Counted from the stretch's first letter, positions 30,314-40,222 are shown. The stretch is 55,507 nt of DNA from Ectothiorhodospira shaposhnikovii (GCF_016584105.1 NZ_NRSM01000024.1:1-55507); one strand, 5' to 3'. Numbers and translations: made by a program. The notes: generated by a model from the sequence alone, not told the origin.

Positions 30314-31308
30314 CGGCGGCGGCCCCCTATCCCTGGCTGGAGGATGCCTGGCGCTTGCTGATGGCGCGCCAGGCATCCGGCCGTCTGCCCCATGGCTGGT
30401 TGTTCACAGGGCCCGCCGGGATAGGCAAGCGGGCGCTGGCCCGGGCTTTCTGCCAGGCTATCCAGTGTGAATCGCCCCTGGAGCATGGGGCTGCCTGTGG
30501 TCAGTGTCATGGATGTCGAATGTGGCGGGCCGGCGCCCATCCTGATCTGACCGAATTGACCATTTCCGAAGACAAGACCCGTATCTCGGTGGAGCAGGTC
30601 CGTGAGCTCAGGGACTTCATGTCCCTGAGCAGCAGTCATGGGCCATGCCGCATGGCCATTGTATGGCCGGCCGATGCCATGACCGAGAATGCCGCCAACA
30701 GTCTTTTGAAGACCCTGGAGGAACCCCCGGGAGCGGCGCTTTTGATTCTGGTTTCCGCCACACCTTCGCGGTTGCCGGCAACCATTCGAAGTCGTTGTCA
30801 GCAGATCAAGTCAGGACCGCCATCCCGGCATCAGTGCGTGAGCTGGCTTGCAGGGGCCATTCCGGATCATTCCGTGGAGGATCTGGATGGGCTGTTGGCC
30901 CTGGGACATGGGGCTCCGCTACGCGCACTCGAATTGGCGGAACAAAAAGCCTTGGCCCAGTGGCGTAACCAGCTCGAAACGCTATTGGCTTTCCTGCAAG
31001 GCCGCAAGGGGGTAGTGGAACTGTCTGATCAATGGTACAAGGATCCACTGGACGTGCTCCTGGATCGTCTGCAGGTTCTTGTGGCCGACGCAATACGCTG
31101 GCATATGGCATCCGGGGCAGGTACGGCGTTATCCGGGATTGCTTCCGGGAAGGATTTGCAGGCCTTGACCAGACGGCTAGACCTGGAGGCCTGTTTTATA
31201 TTCCAGGATCGATTTCCCGAGTGGCGTCGGCTCTCGGACACCCCCATTAACCCGCAGGTACTGCTGGAAGACGTACTGGTGACCCTGCGCGGTCTGTCTC
31301 AAAACTGA
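30310..31308 (+). CDS. holB: DNA polymerase III delta' subunit HolB
   Basis: HolB is part of the clamp loader. The 332-aa protein has a P-loop-like GPAGIGKRALAR (about 34-45), a zinc module with CGQCHGC (about 64-70), and sensor-like segments TENAANSLLKTLEEPP and RSRCQQI. The delta' subunit does not hydrolyse ATP. Start overlaps tmk (ATGA), so the two are coupled. Confidence 0.95.
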   Translation: MTAAAPYPWLEDAWRLLMARQASGRLPHGWLFTGPAGIGKRALARAFCQAIQCESPLEHGAACGQCHGCRMWRAGAHPDLTELTISEDKTRISVEQVRELRDFMSLSSSHGPCRMAIVWPADAMTENAANSLLKTLEEPPGAALLILVSATPSRLPATIRSRCQQIKSGPPSRHQCVSWLAGAIPDHSVEDLDGLLALGHGAPLRALELAEQKALAQWRNQLETLLAFLQGRKGVVELSDQWYKDPLDVLLDRLQVLVADAIRWHMASGAGTALSGIASGKDLQALTRRLDLEACFIFQDRFPEWRRLSDTPINPQVLLEDVLVTLRGLSQN

Positions 31309-31319
31309 GGAGATGAGCC

Positions 31320-31664
31320 ATGGCGGCACCTGGGCAAGGCATTCTTTCGCTGGCGATCAAGGACAAGAACTCTCTCTATGCGGCCTACATGCCTTTCGTG
31401 AAAAACGGCGGCCTGTTCATTCCGACTCAAAAGCCATACAGGCTGGGTCATGAAGTCTTCATGCTTCTCAATCTGATGGAGGAGCGGGAGCGCATCCCGG
31501 TGGCCGGAAACATCATCTGGATCACCCCGCCCAGGGCCCAGGGCAATCGGACGCCGGGAATTGGGGTTCAGTTCAATACCCAGGACAAGGGTGCCACCCG
31601 CAACAAGATCGAAGGTCTGCTGGCCGGCATGCTGCAGTCTGATCGTTTGACCAATACCATGTAG
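31320..31664 (+). CDS. pilZ: Type IV pilus protein PilZ
   Basis: The 114-aa protein matches the founding PilZ of Pseudomonas (AIKDKNSLYAAYMPFVKNGG, then LFIPT, EVFMLLNLMEE, GNIIWITP and GIGVQF). Like that protein it lacks the RxxxR and D/NxSxxG residues needed for c-di-GMP binding, so it probably acts as a structural partner of the PilB/FimX assembly control. It lies between holB and tatD, the conserved place for pilZ. GGAG lies upstream of the start. Confidence 0.94.
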   Translation: MAAPGQGILSLAIKDKNSLYAAYMPFVKNGGLFIPTQKPYRLGHEVFMLLNLMEERERIPVAGNIIWITPPRAQGNRTPGIGVQFNTQDKGATRNKIEGLLAGMLQSDRLTNTM

Positions 31665-31703
31665 GCGAATGCAGGTGTTTGATGATTTTCGGGCATTATC
31701 CCC

Positions 31704-32480
31704 ATGCTGATTGACTCCCATTGCCATCTGGATCGCATCGACCTGAGCGGATTCGACGGCGACATGGATCAACTCATGGCCGAGGCCGCCGAGGCCGGTG
31801 TCGAGCACATGCTGTGCGTGTGCATCGACATGAACAACTTTCAGGCCGTCAAGGATCTGGCTGAACGCCATGACCAGGTTTCCTGTTCCGTGGGCGTGCA
31901 TCCCAGCGCGCGGGAAGGCCACGAGCCCAGTGAGGAAGAACTGGTGGCCATGGCCGCTGATCCGGATGTGGTGGCCATCGGAGAAACCGGGCTGGATTAC
32001 CACTACAACGAAGGCGACCTGGCCTGGCAACGGGAGCGATTCCGGGTCCATGTGCGGGCCGCCCGGGCGGTGGGCAAGCCGCTGATCATTCACACCCGTG
32101 ACGCCCGTGCGGATACCTTGGCGATCCTGAGAGAGGAGGGCGCCCGGGATGTGGGCGGGGTCCTGCACTGTTTTACCGAGGACTGGGACACGGCCAGGGC
32201 CGGTCTGGACCTTGGGTTTCACGTCTCCTTTTCCGGGATCGTCACCTTCCGCAATGCGGACCCCCTTCGGGAAGTGGCGCGGCGGGTGCCGGCAGACCGT
32301 CTGTTGATAGAGACGGACGCCCCCTATCTTGCCCCGGCGCCGTTCCGGGGCAAGATGAACCATCCGGCGCTGGTTCGGCATGTGGCTGAATGTGTGGCCG
32401 GGGTCAGGGGCGAGAGCCTGGAAACCCTGGCCGCCGTGACCACGCAGAACTACCGGCGTCTGTTCAATCCCGGTCCATAG
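31704..32480 (+). CDS. TatD-family metal-dependent DNase (YcfH type)
   Basis: The 258-aa TIM-barrel hydrolase has metal ligands DSHCHLDRID (residues 3-12), IGETGLDYHY, IHTRDA, LHCFTEDW and LIETDAPYLAP. It is full length and follows holB-pilZ. The position corresponds to ycfH rather than tatD itself. Family members show deoxyribonuclease activity; the specific role is not settled. Confidence 0.93.
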   Translation: MLIDSHCHLDRIDLSGFDGDMDQLMAEAAEAGVEHMLCVCIDMNNFQAVKDLAERHDQVSCSVGVHPSAREGHEPSEEELVAMAADPDVVAIGETGLDYHYNEGDLAWQRERFRVHVRAARAVGKPLIIHTRDARADTLAILREEGARDVGGVLHCFTEDWDTARAGLDLGFHVSFSGIVTFRNADPLREVARRVPADRLLIETDAPYLAPAPFRGKMNHPALVRHVAECVAGVRGESLETLAAVTTQNYRRLFNPGP

Positions 32481-32496
32481 GCCCCGCGGGGGGCCG

Positions 32497-33624
32497 TCAT
32501 CCGCCCTCGGCGAAGGCCGCGGCCATCTCCACGGCCCGTTCCAGGTCGCCGGTCCGGGTATGAAAATGCGGCGAGAACCGGATGCCGCCACCCCGCGGGG
32601 CGCAAAGGATTCCGGCATCCATCAGTTGGCGATGACAGTGCGCGACGTCCATGTCCCTGCGTCCGAAGGTGACGATGCCCGAACGCCGTTCCGGCGCCTG
32701 GGGTGAGTGGACCTCGAACTTGGCGGATCTGAGCAGGTCCACCAGGTATTCGACGTTTCTGGACAGGGCATCGGCAATGAAGGCCATGCCCAGTTCCTCG
32801 AACAGGGACAGACTGGCGTCCAGGGCATGGATCCCCAGTATGTTGGGGCTGCCGCATTCGAACCGGCGGGCCGAACCGGCGGGTTGCCAGTCCATTCGGT
32901 CATAATCACCGCAGTGTTCCACCATGTGCCATCCGTACTGGTTCAGGCTCAGGGCGTCCCGGGCCTCGGGGCCGGCGTAGAACACCGCAATCCCCTCGGG
33001 TCCGAGCAGCCACTTGTGGGCATCGGCGGCAAGAAAGTCCACCTGGGCGGCCTGCACGTCCAGGGGCAGGGCGCCCAGTTGCTGGATGGCGTCGACGCAG
33101 AACCAGATCCCCCGATGCCGGCAAGCCGCGCCCAGGCGCTCCAGATCCAGTCTCAGGCCCCGTGCATATTGCACGGCGCTCACGCTCAGCAGGCGGGTGC
33201 GCCGGTTCGTGGCGCCCAGCAGCGCCGCCTCCGGATCCGCCACCGACAGATCCACCAGGCGGACTTCCACGCCGAAGCGGGACTCCAGGGCCTGCCAGAC
33301 GATCCGGTTGGACGGAAATTCCTGCAAGGGACAGACCACGTTATCCCCGCGACGCCAGGGCAGCCCGAAAGCCACCACGGAGAGGCCTTCCGAGGTGTTC
33401 TTGAGCAGGGCAATGTCCTCTGTCTCCGGGACATTGATCAATCGCTTCAGTCGTTCTCGCAGCCGCTGCTCCACCGCCAGCCAGCGCGGGTAGTGCAGGG
33501 ACCCATGCAGGGTGTTTTCCTGGGCGAAGGCGGCCACTGCCTGGGCCGTGCGGACCGGCCAGGGGCCGACGACGGCGTGATTGAGGTGAATCAGGTCGGG
33601 AGAGAGGGGGAATTCAGGATGCAT
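32497..33624 (-). CDS. Class V PLP aminotransferase / cysteine desulfurase-like protein
   Basis: The 375-aa enzyme has the class V layout: LNHAVVGPWPVRT (N-terminal), NTSEGLSVVAFGL (phosphate loop), CVDAIQQLGALPLDVQ and the PLP lysine in AADAHKWLLGPEGIAVFY (about residue 200). No catalytic cysteine loop of IscS/SufS type was found. Relatives include isopenicillin epimerase-like and selenocysteine lyase-like enzymes. The substrate cannot be told. It is divergent from the KamA-like gene with a 227-bp gap and convergent with tatD. Confidence 0.85.
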   Translation of the reverse strand: MHPEFPLSPDLIHLNHAVVGPWPVRTAQAVAAFAQENTLHGSLHYPRWLAVEQRLRERLKRLINVPETEDIALLKNTSEGLSVVAFGLPWRRGDNVVCPLQEFPSNRIVWQALESRFGVEVRLVDLSVADPEAALLGATNRRTRLLSVSAVQYARGLRLDLERLGAACRHRGIWFCVDAIQQLGALPLDVQAAQVDFLAADAHKWLLGPEGIAVFYAGPEARDALSLNQYGWHMVEHCGDYDRMDWQPAGSARRFECGSPNILGIHALDASLSLFEELGMAFIADALSRNVEYLVDLLRSAKFEVHSPQAPERRSGIVTFGRRDMDVAHCHRQLMDAGILCAPRGGGIRFSPHFHTRTGDLERAVEMAAAFAEGG

Positions 33625-33851
33625 GGTTCTCCTTGCCGGGTCAGGGATGGGTTTGCAATGAGCGTGCCTGATTTGTTAGGGTTGATCCTCTTTGTCCCTT
33701 GGCCATCTTGGCCACAACCATCTTGTGACCGCCGAATAATAGTGCGCGGTCGTTTTCGGAGATCAGGGCTGGCACGCCTGCGGCGCCCGTTCTTCCCACT
33801 GGATCCAGATTAATTTTCCGTCTGATCTGATCACAGAGTATCGGAGGCGTC

Positions 33852-35222
33852 ATGAGTTCTGTCCTCAATTTTTACCGACACGAAGCACTGCAAGAGATCA
33901 AGGCCCGTCCGTTCAAGGTCTACACCGAGCGGACCCTGGAGCAGATCCCCGCGGTAGCCCGGCTATCCGAAGCCCAGCGTTTCGAGATGAAAGTGGTGGC
34001 CAGCGTGCTGCCGTTCCGGGTCAATGAATACATCATAGATGAATTGATCGACTGGGATCAGGTCCCCGATGACCCGATCTATCAACTGACCTTCCCTCAG
34101 CGCGAGATGCTGGAGCCGACGGCCTATGAACGCATGGCCGAATTGCACCGCCGCGGCGCCGAGCGGGCGGAGATTGCCGCCTTGGCGCAGACGCTGCGTC
34201 AGGACCTCAATCCCCACCCGGCAGGGCAGATGGAGATGAACCGCCCCATGCTGGATGGCCGTCCCCTGGAAGGGTTGCAGCACAAGTACACGGAAACGGT
34301 GCTGTTCTTTCCCACCCAGGGCCAGACCTGCCATGCCTACTGCACCTTCTGCTTCCGCTGGGCGCAGTTCGTGGGTGACAAGGAACTGCGTATCGCCTCC
34401 AGTCAGAGCGATGATCTGCTGGGCTACCTGCGCGCCCACCCGGAAGTGACGGATCTGCTGGTCACCGGCGGTGATCCCATGGTCATGAAGAGCAAGTATC
34501 TGGCCCAGTATCTTGAGCCCCTGATGGCGCCGGAATTCGATCATGTTCAGACCATCCGCATCGGCACCAAGGCGCTGACTTTTTGGCCCCATCGTTTCGT
34601 GAGCGATGCCGATGCCGGTGAGTTGCTGATGCTGCTGGAACGTCTGGTGAAGGCGGGCAAGCACGTGGCCCTGATGGCCCATTACAACCACTGGCGGGAG
34701 ATGGAAACCCCGGTGGCCCGGGAGGCCATCCGCCGGCTGCGTGCCACCGGTGCCGAGATCCGCAGCCAGGGTCCGTTGCTGGCCCACATCAATGACGATG
34801 CCGAGGTATGGGCCCGCATGTGGCGCAACCAGGTGCGTCTGGGAATCGTGCCTTACTACATGTTTGGTGAACGGGATACCGGCGCCCGCTGTTACTTCGA
34901 GGTCCCGTTGGCCCGGGCCTGGGAGATCTACCGCGATGCCATGTCCCGGGTATCCGGTCTGGCCCGCACCGCCCGCGGTCCCTCCATGAGTGCCGGTCCC
35001 GGCAAGGTGGAGATCCAGGGCGTGACCGAGATCCAGGGAGAGAAGGTGTTCGTGCTGCGCTTCATCCAGGGCCGTAACCCGGACTGGGTGCAACGCCCGT
35101 TCTTCGCCCGATATGATGAAAAAGCCACCTGGTTGAACCACCTGAAGCCGGCCTTCGGGGAGGAGAAATTCTTCTTCGAGGATGAGTACAATGCCATGAA
35201 GGCGAGGGCGGTGACCCGGTAG
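33852..35222 (+). CDS. KamA-family radical SAM aminomutase-like protein
   Basis: The 456-aa protein has the radical SAM motif CHAYCTFC (CX3CX2C) near residue 161 followed by FRWAQFVG. LLVTGGDPMVM and LMAHYNHWREM are typical of lysine 2,3-aminomutase relatives. A candidate PLP lysine lies in SMSAGPGKVEI (about 382), replacing the glycine-rich PGGGGK of classical enzymes. The aspartates that bind the lysine side chain in clostridial KamA are not evident, so the substrate may be another amino acid. GGAGG precedes the ATG. A strong terminator follows, so it is transcribed apart from bioA. Confidence 0.85.
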   Translation: MSSVLNFYRHEALQEIKARPFKVYTERTLEQIPAVARLSEAQRFEMKVVASVLPFRVNEYIIDELIDWDQVPDDPIYQLTFPQREMLEPTAYERMAELHRRGAERAEIAALAQTLRQDLNPHPAGQMEMNRPMLDGRPLEGLQHKYTETVLFFPTQGQTCHAYCTFCFRWAQFVGDKELRIASSQSDDLLGYLRAHPEVTDLLVTGGDPMVMKSKYLAQYLEPLMAPEFDHVQTIRIGTKALTFWPHRFVSDADAGELLMLLERLVKAGKHVALMAHYNHWREMETPVAREAIRRLRATGAEIRSQGPLLAHINDDAEVWARMWRNQVRLGIVPYYMFGERDTGARCYFEVPLARAWEIYRDAMSRVSGLARTARGPSMSAGPGKVEIQGVTEIQGEKVFVLRFIQGRNPDWVQRPFFARYDEKATWLNHLKPAFGEEKFFFEDEYNAMKARAVTR

Positions 35223-35279
35223 TTCGTAATTTCAGGTTGTCGAGTCACGAGAATCGGCGGGCCGGTTCCCATGTCTTTC

Positions 35280-35317
35280 AGGCTGGTTCGGGTATTTCCC
35301 GGATCAGCCTTTTTTTT
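35280..35317 (+). terminator. Terminator after the KamA-like gene
   Basis: AGGCTGGTTCGGG pairs with CCCGGATCAGCCT (13 bp including two G-T pairs, loop TATTT), followed by eight T. Confidence 0.95.
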
Positions 35318-35350
35318 GCAAGGTTCCTTGTATCTTGAAGGGAGAGCAAA

Positions 35351-36703
35351 ATGATGAACAATCACGATCTGACCCGCAGGGACCTGGCCGTTGTCTGGCA
35401 TCCCTGTACCCAGATGAAGGATCACGAACACCTGCCCATGACGCCGATCCGGCGAGGGGAGGGGGTGTGGCTGGAGGATTTCGACGGCAACCGCTATCTG
35501 GATGCCGTCAGCTCCTGGTGGGTGAACCTGTTCGGTCACGCCAACCCCTATATCAATGCCGCCATCCGCCGGCAGCTGGATGACCTGGAACACGTGATCC
35601 TGGCCGGTTTCACCCATGAACCCGTGGTCCGGTTGTCCGAGCGTCTGGTGGCGGTCACGCCGCCAGGCCTGAGCCGGTGCTTCTACGCTGACAACGGGTC
35701 CGCTGCCGTCGAAGTCGCGCTGAAGATGAGTTTTCATTACTGGCTTAACCGGGGCCAAAAGGAGAAGACTCGATTCATCTGTCTTTCCAACAGCTATCAC
35801 GGAGAAACTCTGGGGGCACTGGCGGTGGGTGACGTGCCTTTGTACAAGTCCACCTACGGGCCGCTGCTGATGGAGGTCATGACCGTGCCCGGTCCGGACT
35901 GTTTCGAGCGTGAACCGGGCGAGGATTGTGAACAGGTGGCCGAGCGCATGTTCCAGGTCATGGAGGCGACGCTGGCAAGGCACGCCCATGAAACCTGCGC
36001 GGTGATCGTCGAACCTATGGTGCAATGCGCTGGCGGCATGCGCATGTATCATCCCCGGTATCTGCAATTGTTGCGCGAGGCCTGTGACCGTTACGGCGTG
36101 CATCTGATCGCCGACGAGATCGCGGTGGGGTTCGGCCGGACCGGGACCCTGTTTGCCTGTGAACAGGCGGGTATCTCGCCGGATTTCATGTGTCTGTCCA
36201 AGGGGCTGACCGGGGGCTATCTGCCGCTGTCCGTGGTGTTGACCCATGACCAGGTCTATGACGCCTTTTATGATGAGTACACGCGCCTGACCGCATTTCT
36301 GCATTCCCATTCCTATACCGCCAATCCGCTGGCCTGCACGGCGGCTTTGGCCACCCTGGACCTGTTCGAGCGGGATGACGTGATCCAGCGCAACCGACGG
36401 CTGTCAGCGGTGATGGCCGAATCCCTGGCGCCGTTGAAGGATCATCCCCATGTGGCGGATGTGCGTCAGCACGGGATGATCGCGGCGGTGGAAATGGTCA
36501 GGAACAAGGCCACCCGCGAACCGTATCCCTGGCAGGAGCGTCGTGGCCTGACGATCTATCGGCACGGCCTCAAACGCGGCGCGCTGCTCAGGCCGCTGGG
36601 CAACGTGAGTTATCTGATGCCGCCGTATGTGATCAGCGAGGAGCAGATCCGGTTCCTGGCGCAGGTGATGACGGAAGGTATCGATCTGGCGTGCCGGGAT
36701 TGA
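35351..36703 (+). CDS. bioA: Adenosylmethionine-8-amino-7-oxononanoate aminotransferase BioA
   Basis: BioA makes 7,8-diaminopelargonate in biotin synthesis with SAM as amino donor. The 450-aa class III aminotransferase has LDAVSSWWVNLFGHANP (BioA-specific), NSYHGETLGALAVGD, LIADEIAVGFGRTG and the PLP lysine in CLSKGLTGGYLPLSVVL (about 283). ATG codons at 35351 and 35354 follow AAGGGAGAG. Other bio genes are not adjacent. Biotin is the cofactor of the urea carboxylase in this window, a functional but unproven link. Confidence 0.93.
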   Translation: MMNNHDLTRRDLAVVWHPCTQMKDHEHLPMTPIRRGEGVWLEDFDGNRYLDAVSSWWVNLFGHANPYINAAIRRQLDDLEHVILAGFTHEPVVRLSERLVAVTPPGLSRCFYADNGSAAVEVALKMSFHYWLNRGQKEKTRFICLSNSYHGETLGALAVGDVPLYKSTYGPLLMEVMTVPGPDCFEREPGEDCEQVAERMFQVMEATLARHAHETCAVIVEPMVQCAGGMRMYHPRYLQLLREACDRYGVHLIADEIAVGFGRTGTLFACEQAGISPDFMCLSKGLTGGYLPLSVVLTHDQVYDAFYDEYTRLTAFLHSHSYTANPLACTAALATLDLFERDDVIQRNRRLSAVMAESLAPLKDHPHVADVRQHGMIAAVEMVRNKATREPYPWQERRGLTIYRHGLKRGALLRPLGNVSYLMPPYVISEEQIRFLAQVMTEGIDLACRD

Positions 36704-36762
36704 TTTGTTTGTCCTTTGTCCTTACGCGGTGTTTCTACGCCGATGTCCTTTGTCCGTCTGTT

Positions 36763-36834
36763 CGTCACTCCCGCGAAAGCGGGAGTCCAGAGGGGCGTTC
36801 CGTAACTGGATTCCCGCGTTCGCGGGAATGACGG
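36763..36834. repeat. REP/BIME-type palindromic repeat D
   Basis: The same two-arm structure as repeat A is present with a slightly different spacer: ACTCCCGC-GAAA-GCGGGAGT, then ATTCCCGCG-TT-CGCGGGAAT. It ends 8 bp before the dif site. Confidence 0.85.
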
Positions 36835-36842
36835 TATCAATG

Positions 36843-36870
36843 AGTTCGCATAATGTATATTATGTTAAAT
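36843..36870 (+). other. dif: Chromosome dimer resolution site dif (XerCD target)
   Basis: This 28-bp stretch matches E. coli dif at 26 positions. The XerC arm AGTTCGCATAA (36843-36853) matches 9 of 11, the central TGTATA (36854-36859) 6 of 6, and the XerD arm TTATGTTAAAT (36860-36870) 11 of 11. XerC and XerD recombine here, activated by FtsK, to resolve chromosome dimers at division. It lies in a 213-bp gap between bioA and the SDR gene, next to a REP-type repeat. The flanking KOPS-like octamers mostly point toward it on both sides. Confidence 0.92.
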
Positions 36871-36888
36871 AATGTGGCGCACGGAGAA

Positions 36889-36906
36889 TGGCACTTGAAG
36901 ATGCCA
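36889..36906 (-). terminator. Weak hairpin after the SDR gene
   Basis: TGGCA and TGCCA pair across an 8-nt loop just beyond the SDR stop. On the minus strand it is followed by TTCTCC only, so termination is uncertain. Confidence 0.3.
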
Positions 36907-36916
36907 CCTCCCGCCG

Positions 36917-37693
36917 CTACATCGCCCGGGTATCCTGCCACAGCCTTGTCTGGGCTTCGTTATCGATGTCCCATTCTTCTTCCGAGAACTGACGATTGCC
37001 TGTTTCCAGCAAAATCCAGCTCAGAAAATCGGCCACGCGTTCCGGTGGCTGCAGTTGCCCCTCTGCCTTCAGGCGACGAAAACGCTCCACACCGGGAAAA
37101 CGGCTTTCATCGGACTCCCTGATCCTTGCCTGCATGGGGGTATCCATGACACCTGGACGTACACTGCCCACGTGAAAGCCCAGGGGCGACAATTCCTCGC
37201 GCAGACACTGATACAGCATGAACAAGCCTGCCTTGGAGGTACAGTACCCTCCCCAGCCCGGTAAACCGCGATGGGCCGCACCTGATGAGACGTGAAGAAT
37301 CCGGGCATCGGCGGCAAGGTGCGGCAGTAATGCCTGTGTAAGGAACAGTGGTCCTTCCACGTTGGTGGCTTGCTGCAAGCGCCACTGCGCCAGTTTGATG
37401 TCGCTGAGCGGTCCAATGGGCTCCAGGACGGCGGCATTATGGATCAGGTAGCGCAAGGGTTGTAACGATTCCACCGCGGCCACGATGGCAGCCCGGCCTG
37501 TTTCGGTGGCAATGTCGGCAGATACCGTGCCAATGAATGCCTGAGCCCTGTTTTGGGTTTCCTGCAATGCGTCTTGCCGGCGTCCCACGGCAAGTACCTG
37601 TATTCCGCGCTCCACCAGATCCAATGCCAGCGCCCGCCCTAATCCACTGCCGGCCCCGGTGACGATGGCCCAACCTGTCTTTCTGGCCTTCAT
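36917..37693 (-). CDS. Short-chain dehydrogenase/reductase
   Basis: The 258-aa SDR has the cofactor loop TGAGSGLGRA (12-21), NAAVLEP, a catalytic serine in HVSSGAAHRG and the Y-x3-K pair in GGYCTSKAGLFM. VGRRQDAL after the second strand suggests NADP preference (arginines). The pattern VSSGAAHRGLPGWGGYCTSK recalls benzil- and sepiapterin-type reductases. The substrate is unknown. It lies just right of dif and is transcribed toward it. Confidence 0.88.
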   Translation of the reverse strand: MKARKTGWAIVTGAGSGLGRALALDLVERGIQVLAVGRRQDALQETQNRAQAFIGTVSADIATETGRAAIVAAVESLQPLRYLIHNAAVLEPIGPLSDIKLAQWRLQQATNVEGPLFLTQALLPHLAADARILHVSSGAAHRGLPGWGGYCTSKAGLFMLYQCLREELSPLGFHVGSVRPGVMDTPMQARIRESDESRFPGVERFRRLKAEGQLQPPERVADFLSWILLETGNRQFSEEEWDIDNEAQTRLWQDTRAM

Positions 37694-37898
37694 TGAGTAA
37701 CCTCCTGTCGCTTGAGATGCGAGAAAAGCTATAAAATCAGATAATAGCCGATTGCGTCATTTTTCATTTTTGGCAGGATTCACTTCCAGGCTTCATGGCG
37801 AGGGAGTCATACCGCCAATCTCCATCCACAATATGGCGCATGGCCTCTGTTTCCTTCTGAAAGACTGAAAGACCCGACCCCGGAGATCCATCGTACCC

Positions 37899-40211
37899 AT
37901 GGACAAAACCTCGCTGGACCAAGCCGCACTGGATTATCACTATTTCCCCACCCCAGGAAAGATTTCGGTGGTGCCCACCAAGGGGCTGACCAACCAGCGG
38001 GACCTCGCCCTGGCCTACTCGCCCGGTGTTGCCGCGGCCTCACGACTCATCGCCAAGGATCCTGGACAGGTGAGCCGCCTGACTGCACGGGCCAATCTGG
38101 TGGGCGTGGTGACCAATGGGACGGCCGTGCTGGGGCTGGGTCCCGTGGGACCGCTGGCGGCCAAGCCGGTGATGGAGGGAAAGGCCGTATTATTCAAGAA
38201 ATTTGCTGACATTGATGTGTTCGACATCGAATTGGACGAGCGTGACCCGGACAAGCTGGTGGAGATCATTGCCGCCATGGAACCCACCTTCGGTGGGATC
38301 AACCTTGAGGACATCAAGGCGCCGGAATGTTTCTACATCGAAAACAAGCTGCGGGAACGCATGAAGATCCCGGTCTTTCACGATGACCAGCATGGTACGG
38401 CCATCGTGGTGGCTGCCACCGTGCTCAACGCCCTGCAACTCACCCGCAAGGAATTGAGCAGCATCAAGCTGGTGACCTCCGGTGCCGGTGCCGCCGCCCT
38501 CGCCTGCCTGGATCTGCTGGTCACCATTGGTCTGCCGGAGGACAACATCTGGGTGACGGACATCCATGGCGTAGTCTACAAGGGCCGGCCGGAAGAGATG
38601 GACAGTTTCAAGGAACGCTATGCCCAGGACACCGAAGCCAGGAGCCTGGGCGACATCATCGATGGTGCCGACGTCTTTCTGGGATTATCCGCCGGCGGTG
38701 TCCTCAAGCAGGACATGGTGGCCCGCATGGCCCCCAATCCGCTGATCATGGCGCTGGCGAACCCGGACCCGGAGATTCTGCCAGAGGAAGTTATGGAAAT
38801 ACGGAATGACGCCATGATGGCTACCGGCCGTTCCGACTATCCGAACCAGGTCAATAACGTCCTTTGCTTCCCCTTCATCTTCCGGGGCGCCCTGGATGTG
38901 GGCGCGACTACCATCACCAAGGAGATGCAGATTGCCGCAGTGAAGGCCCTGGCCGAACTGGCCCGGGCGGAGCCATCCGACGTGGTGGCCAAGGCGTATG
39001 GTGATGAAGGATTGCGTTTTGGGCCATCCTACCTGATTCCCAAACCCTTCGACCCGCGCCTGATCGTCAAAATCGCCCCCATGGTGGCCAAGGCCGCGAT
39101 GGATTCCGGAGTGGCTACCGCCCCCATTGAGGAACTCTGGACCTATCGGGACCACTTGAACAACTTCGTTTACCAGTCCGGCTTTGTGATGAAACCGGTA
39201 TTTGCCGCCGCCAAGGCGGCACCACGGCGTGTCATCTATGCCGAAGGTGAAGACGAACGGGTGCTGCGTGCCGTGCAGACGGTATTGGAAGAAGGCCTGG
39301 CCCAGCCCATCGTGGTGGGCCGGCCGGAAGTGATAGAGTCACGCATAGAGCGCATCGGCCTGAATCTGCGTCCGGGCGAGGATTTCGAGCTGGTGAATCC
39401 CGCGTCCGATGCTCGTTTCCGCACCCTGTGGAGTGAATATCACCAGATCATGGGCCGCAAGGGTATCACCCCGGATGTCGCCAAGTACCGCGTCCGAAGC
39501 AACAACACCCTGATCAGCGCCATGCTGCTGCGCACGGGAGATGCCGATGCCATGGTCTGCGGTATGGTGGGTCAGCACGCCTATCACCTGAAGATTATCG
39601 AAGATGTGATCGGCCTGGCCCCCGGGGTGCGGACCTTTGCCACCATGAACCTGCTGATGCTGCCCCACCGCACCATCTTTCTGTGTGATACCTATGTCAA
39701 TGAAAACCCGAACGCGGAAACCATCGCGGAGATCACGCTGATGGCGGCGGAAGAAGTGCGAAACTTCGGTCTGACCCCCAAGGTGGCACTGGTCTCCCAC
39801 TCCAATTTCGGCAGCGTGCCCTCCGAAGGCGCCCGCAAGATGAGTCGTGCCCGGGCCTTGCTGGAGCAGATGGACCCTAACCTGGAAGTAGATGGGGAAA
39901 TGCATGCCGATGCCGCCCTTAAAGAAGAGATCCGGGATCAGCTCATCCAGGGATGCCGCCTCAAGGGCGAGGCCAATCTGCTGGTGATGCCCAACATTGA
40001 TGCCGCCAACATCTCGTTCAACCTGCTCAAGGCGGCCAGCGGTGAAGGGGTGAGTGTGGGGCCGATCCTGCTGGGCTCCGCCAGACCTGCGCATATCCTT
40101 AATGAGACCGCATCCGTGCGGCGCCTGATCAATATGACGGCATTGGCGGTGGTGGATGCCAATCAGGCGGAGAGTCGCCAAGCGCAGCTGCGGGATCCGA
40201 TGCAGCGCTGA
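37899..40211 (+). CDS. maeB: NADP-dependent malic enzyme MaeB with phosphotransacetylase-like domain
   Basis: MaeB decarboxylates malate to pyruvate, making NADPH. The 770-aa protein fits the large MaeB type (E. coli 759). The malic domain (about 1-160) includes [23 protein letters not shown] and FHDDQHGTA. The nucleotide domain follows ([15 protein letters not shown]). From about 430 a phosphotransacetylase-like domain follows ([23 protein letters not shown]), which is regulatory in known enzymes. It is a separate unit with a 205-bp upstream gap. Confidence 0.96.
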   Translation: MDKTSLDQAALDYHYFPTPGKISVVPTKGLTNQRDLALAYSPGVAAASRLIAKDPGQVSRLTARANLVGVVTNGTAVLGLGPVGPLAAKPVMEGKAVLFKKFADIDVFDIELDERDPDKLVEIIAAMEPTFGGINLEDIKAPECFYIENKLRERMKIPVFHDDQHGTAIVVAATVLNALQLTRKELSSIKLVTSGAGAAALACLDLLVTIGLPEDNIWVTDIHGVVYKGRPEEMDSFKERYAQDTEARSLGDIIDGADVFLGLSAGGVLKQDMVARMAPNPLIMALANPDPEILPEEVMEIRNDAMMATGRSDYPNQVNNVLCFPFIFRGALDVGATTITKEMQIAAVKALAELARAEPSDVVAKAYGDEGLRFGPSYLIPKPFDPRLIVKIAPMVAKAAMDSGVATAPIEELWTYRDHLNNFVYQSGFVMKPVFAAAKAAPRRVIYAEGEDERVLRAVQTVLEEGLAQPIVVGRPEVIESRIERIGLNLRPGEDFELVNPASDARFRTLWSEYHQIMGRKGITPDVAKYRVRSNNTLISAMLLRTGDADAMVCGMVGQHAYHLKIIEDVIGLAPGVRTFATMNLLMLPHRTIFLCDTYVNENPNAETIAEITLMAAEEVRNFGLTPKVALVSHSNFGSVPSEGARKMSRARALLEQMDPNLEVDGEMHADAALKEEIRDQLIQGCRLKGEANLLVMPNIDAANISFNLLKAASGEGVSVGPILLGSARPAHILNETASVRRLINMTALAVVDANQAESRQAQLRDPMQR

Positions 40212-40222
40212 AAGTTCGTGGT

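Noticed and set aside
36763..36834. Rho-independent terminator for bioA
   Set aside because: The stems have no T-run, and the same sequence recurs in three other gaps unrelated to gene ends, so it is a dispersed repeat.
36889..36906. Sigma-54-like TGGCAC near dif
   Set aside because: The distance between GG and the next GC is 11 bp rather than 10, and the spot is better read as a small hairpin after the SDR gene.
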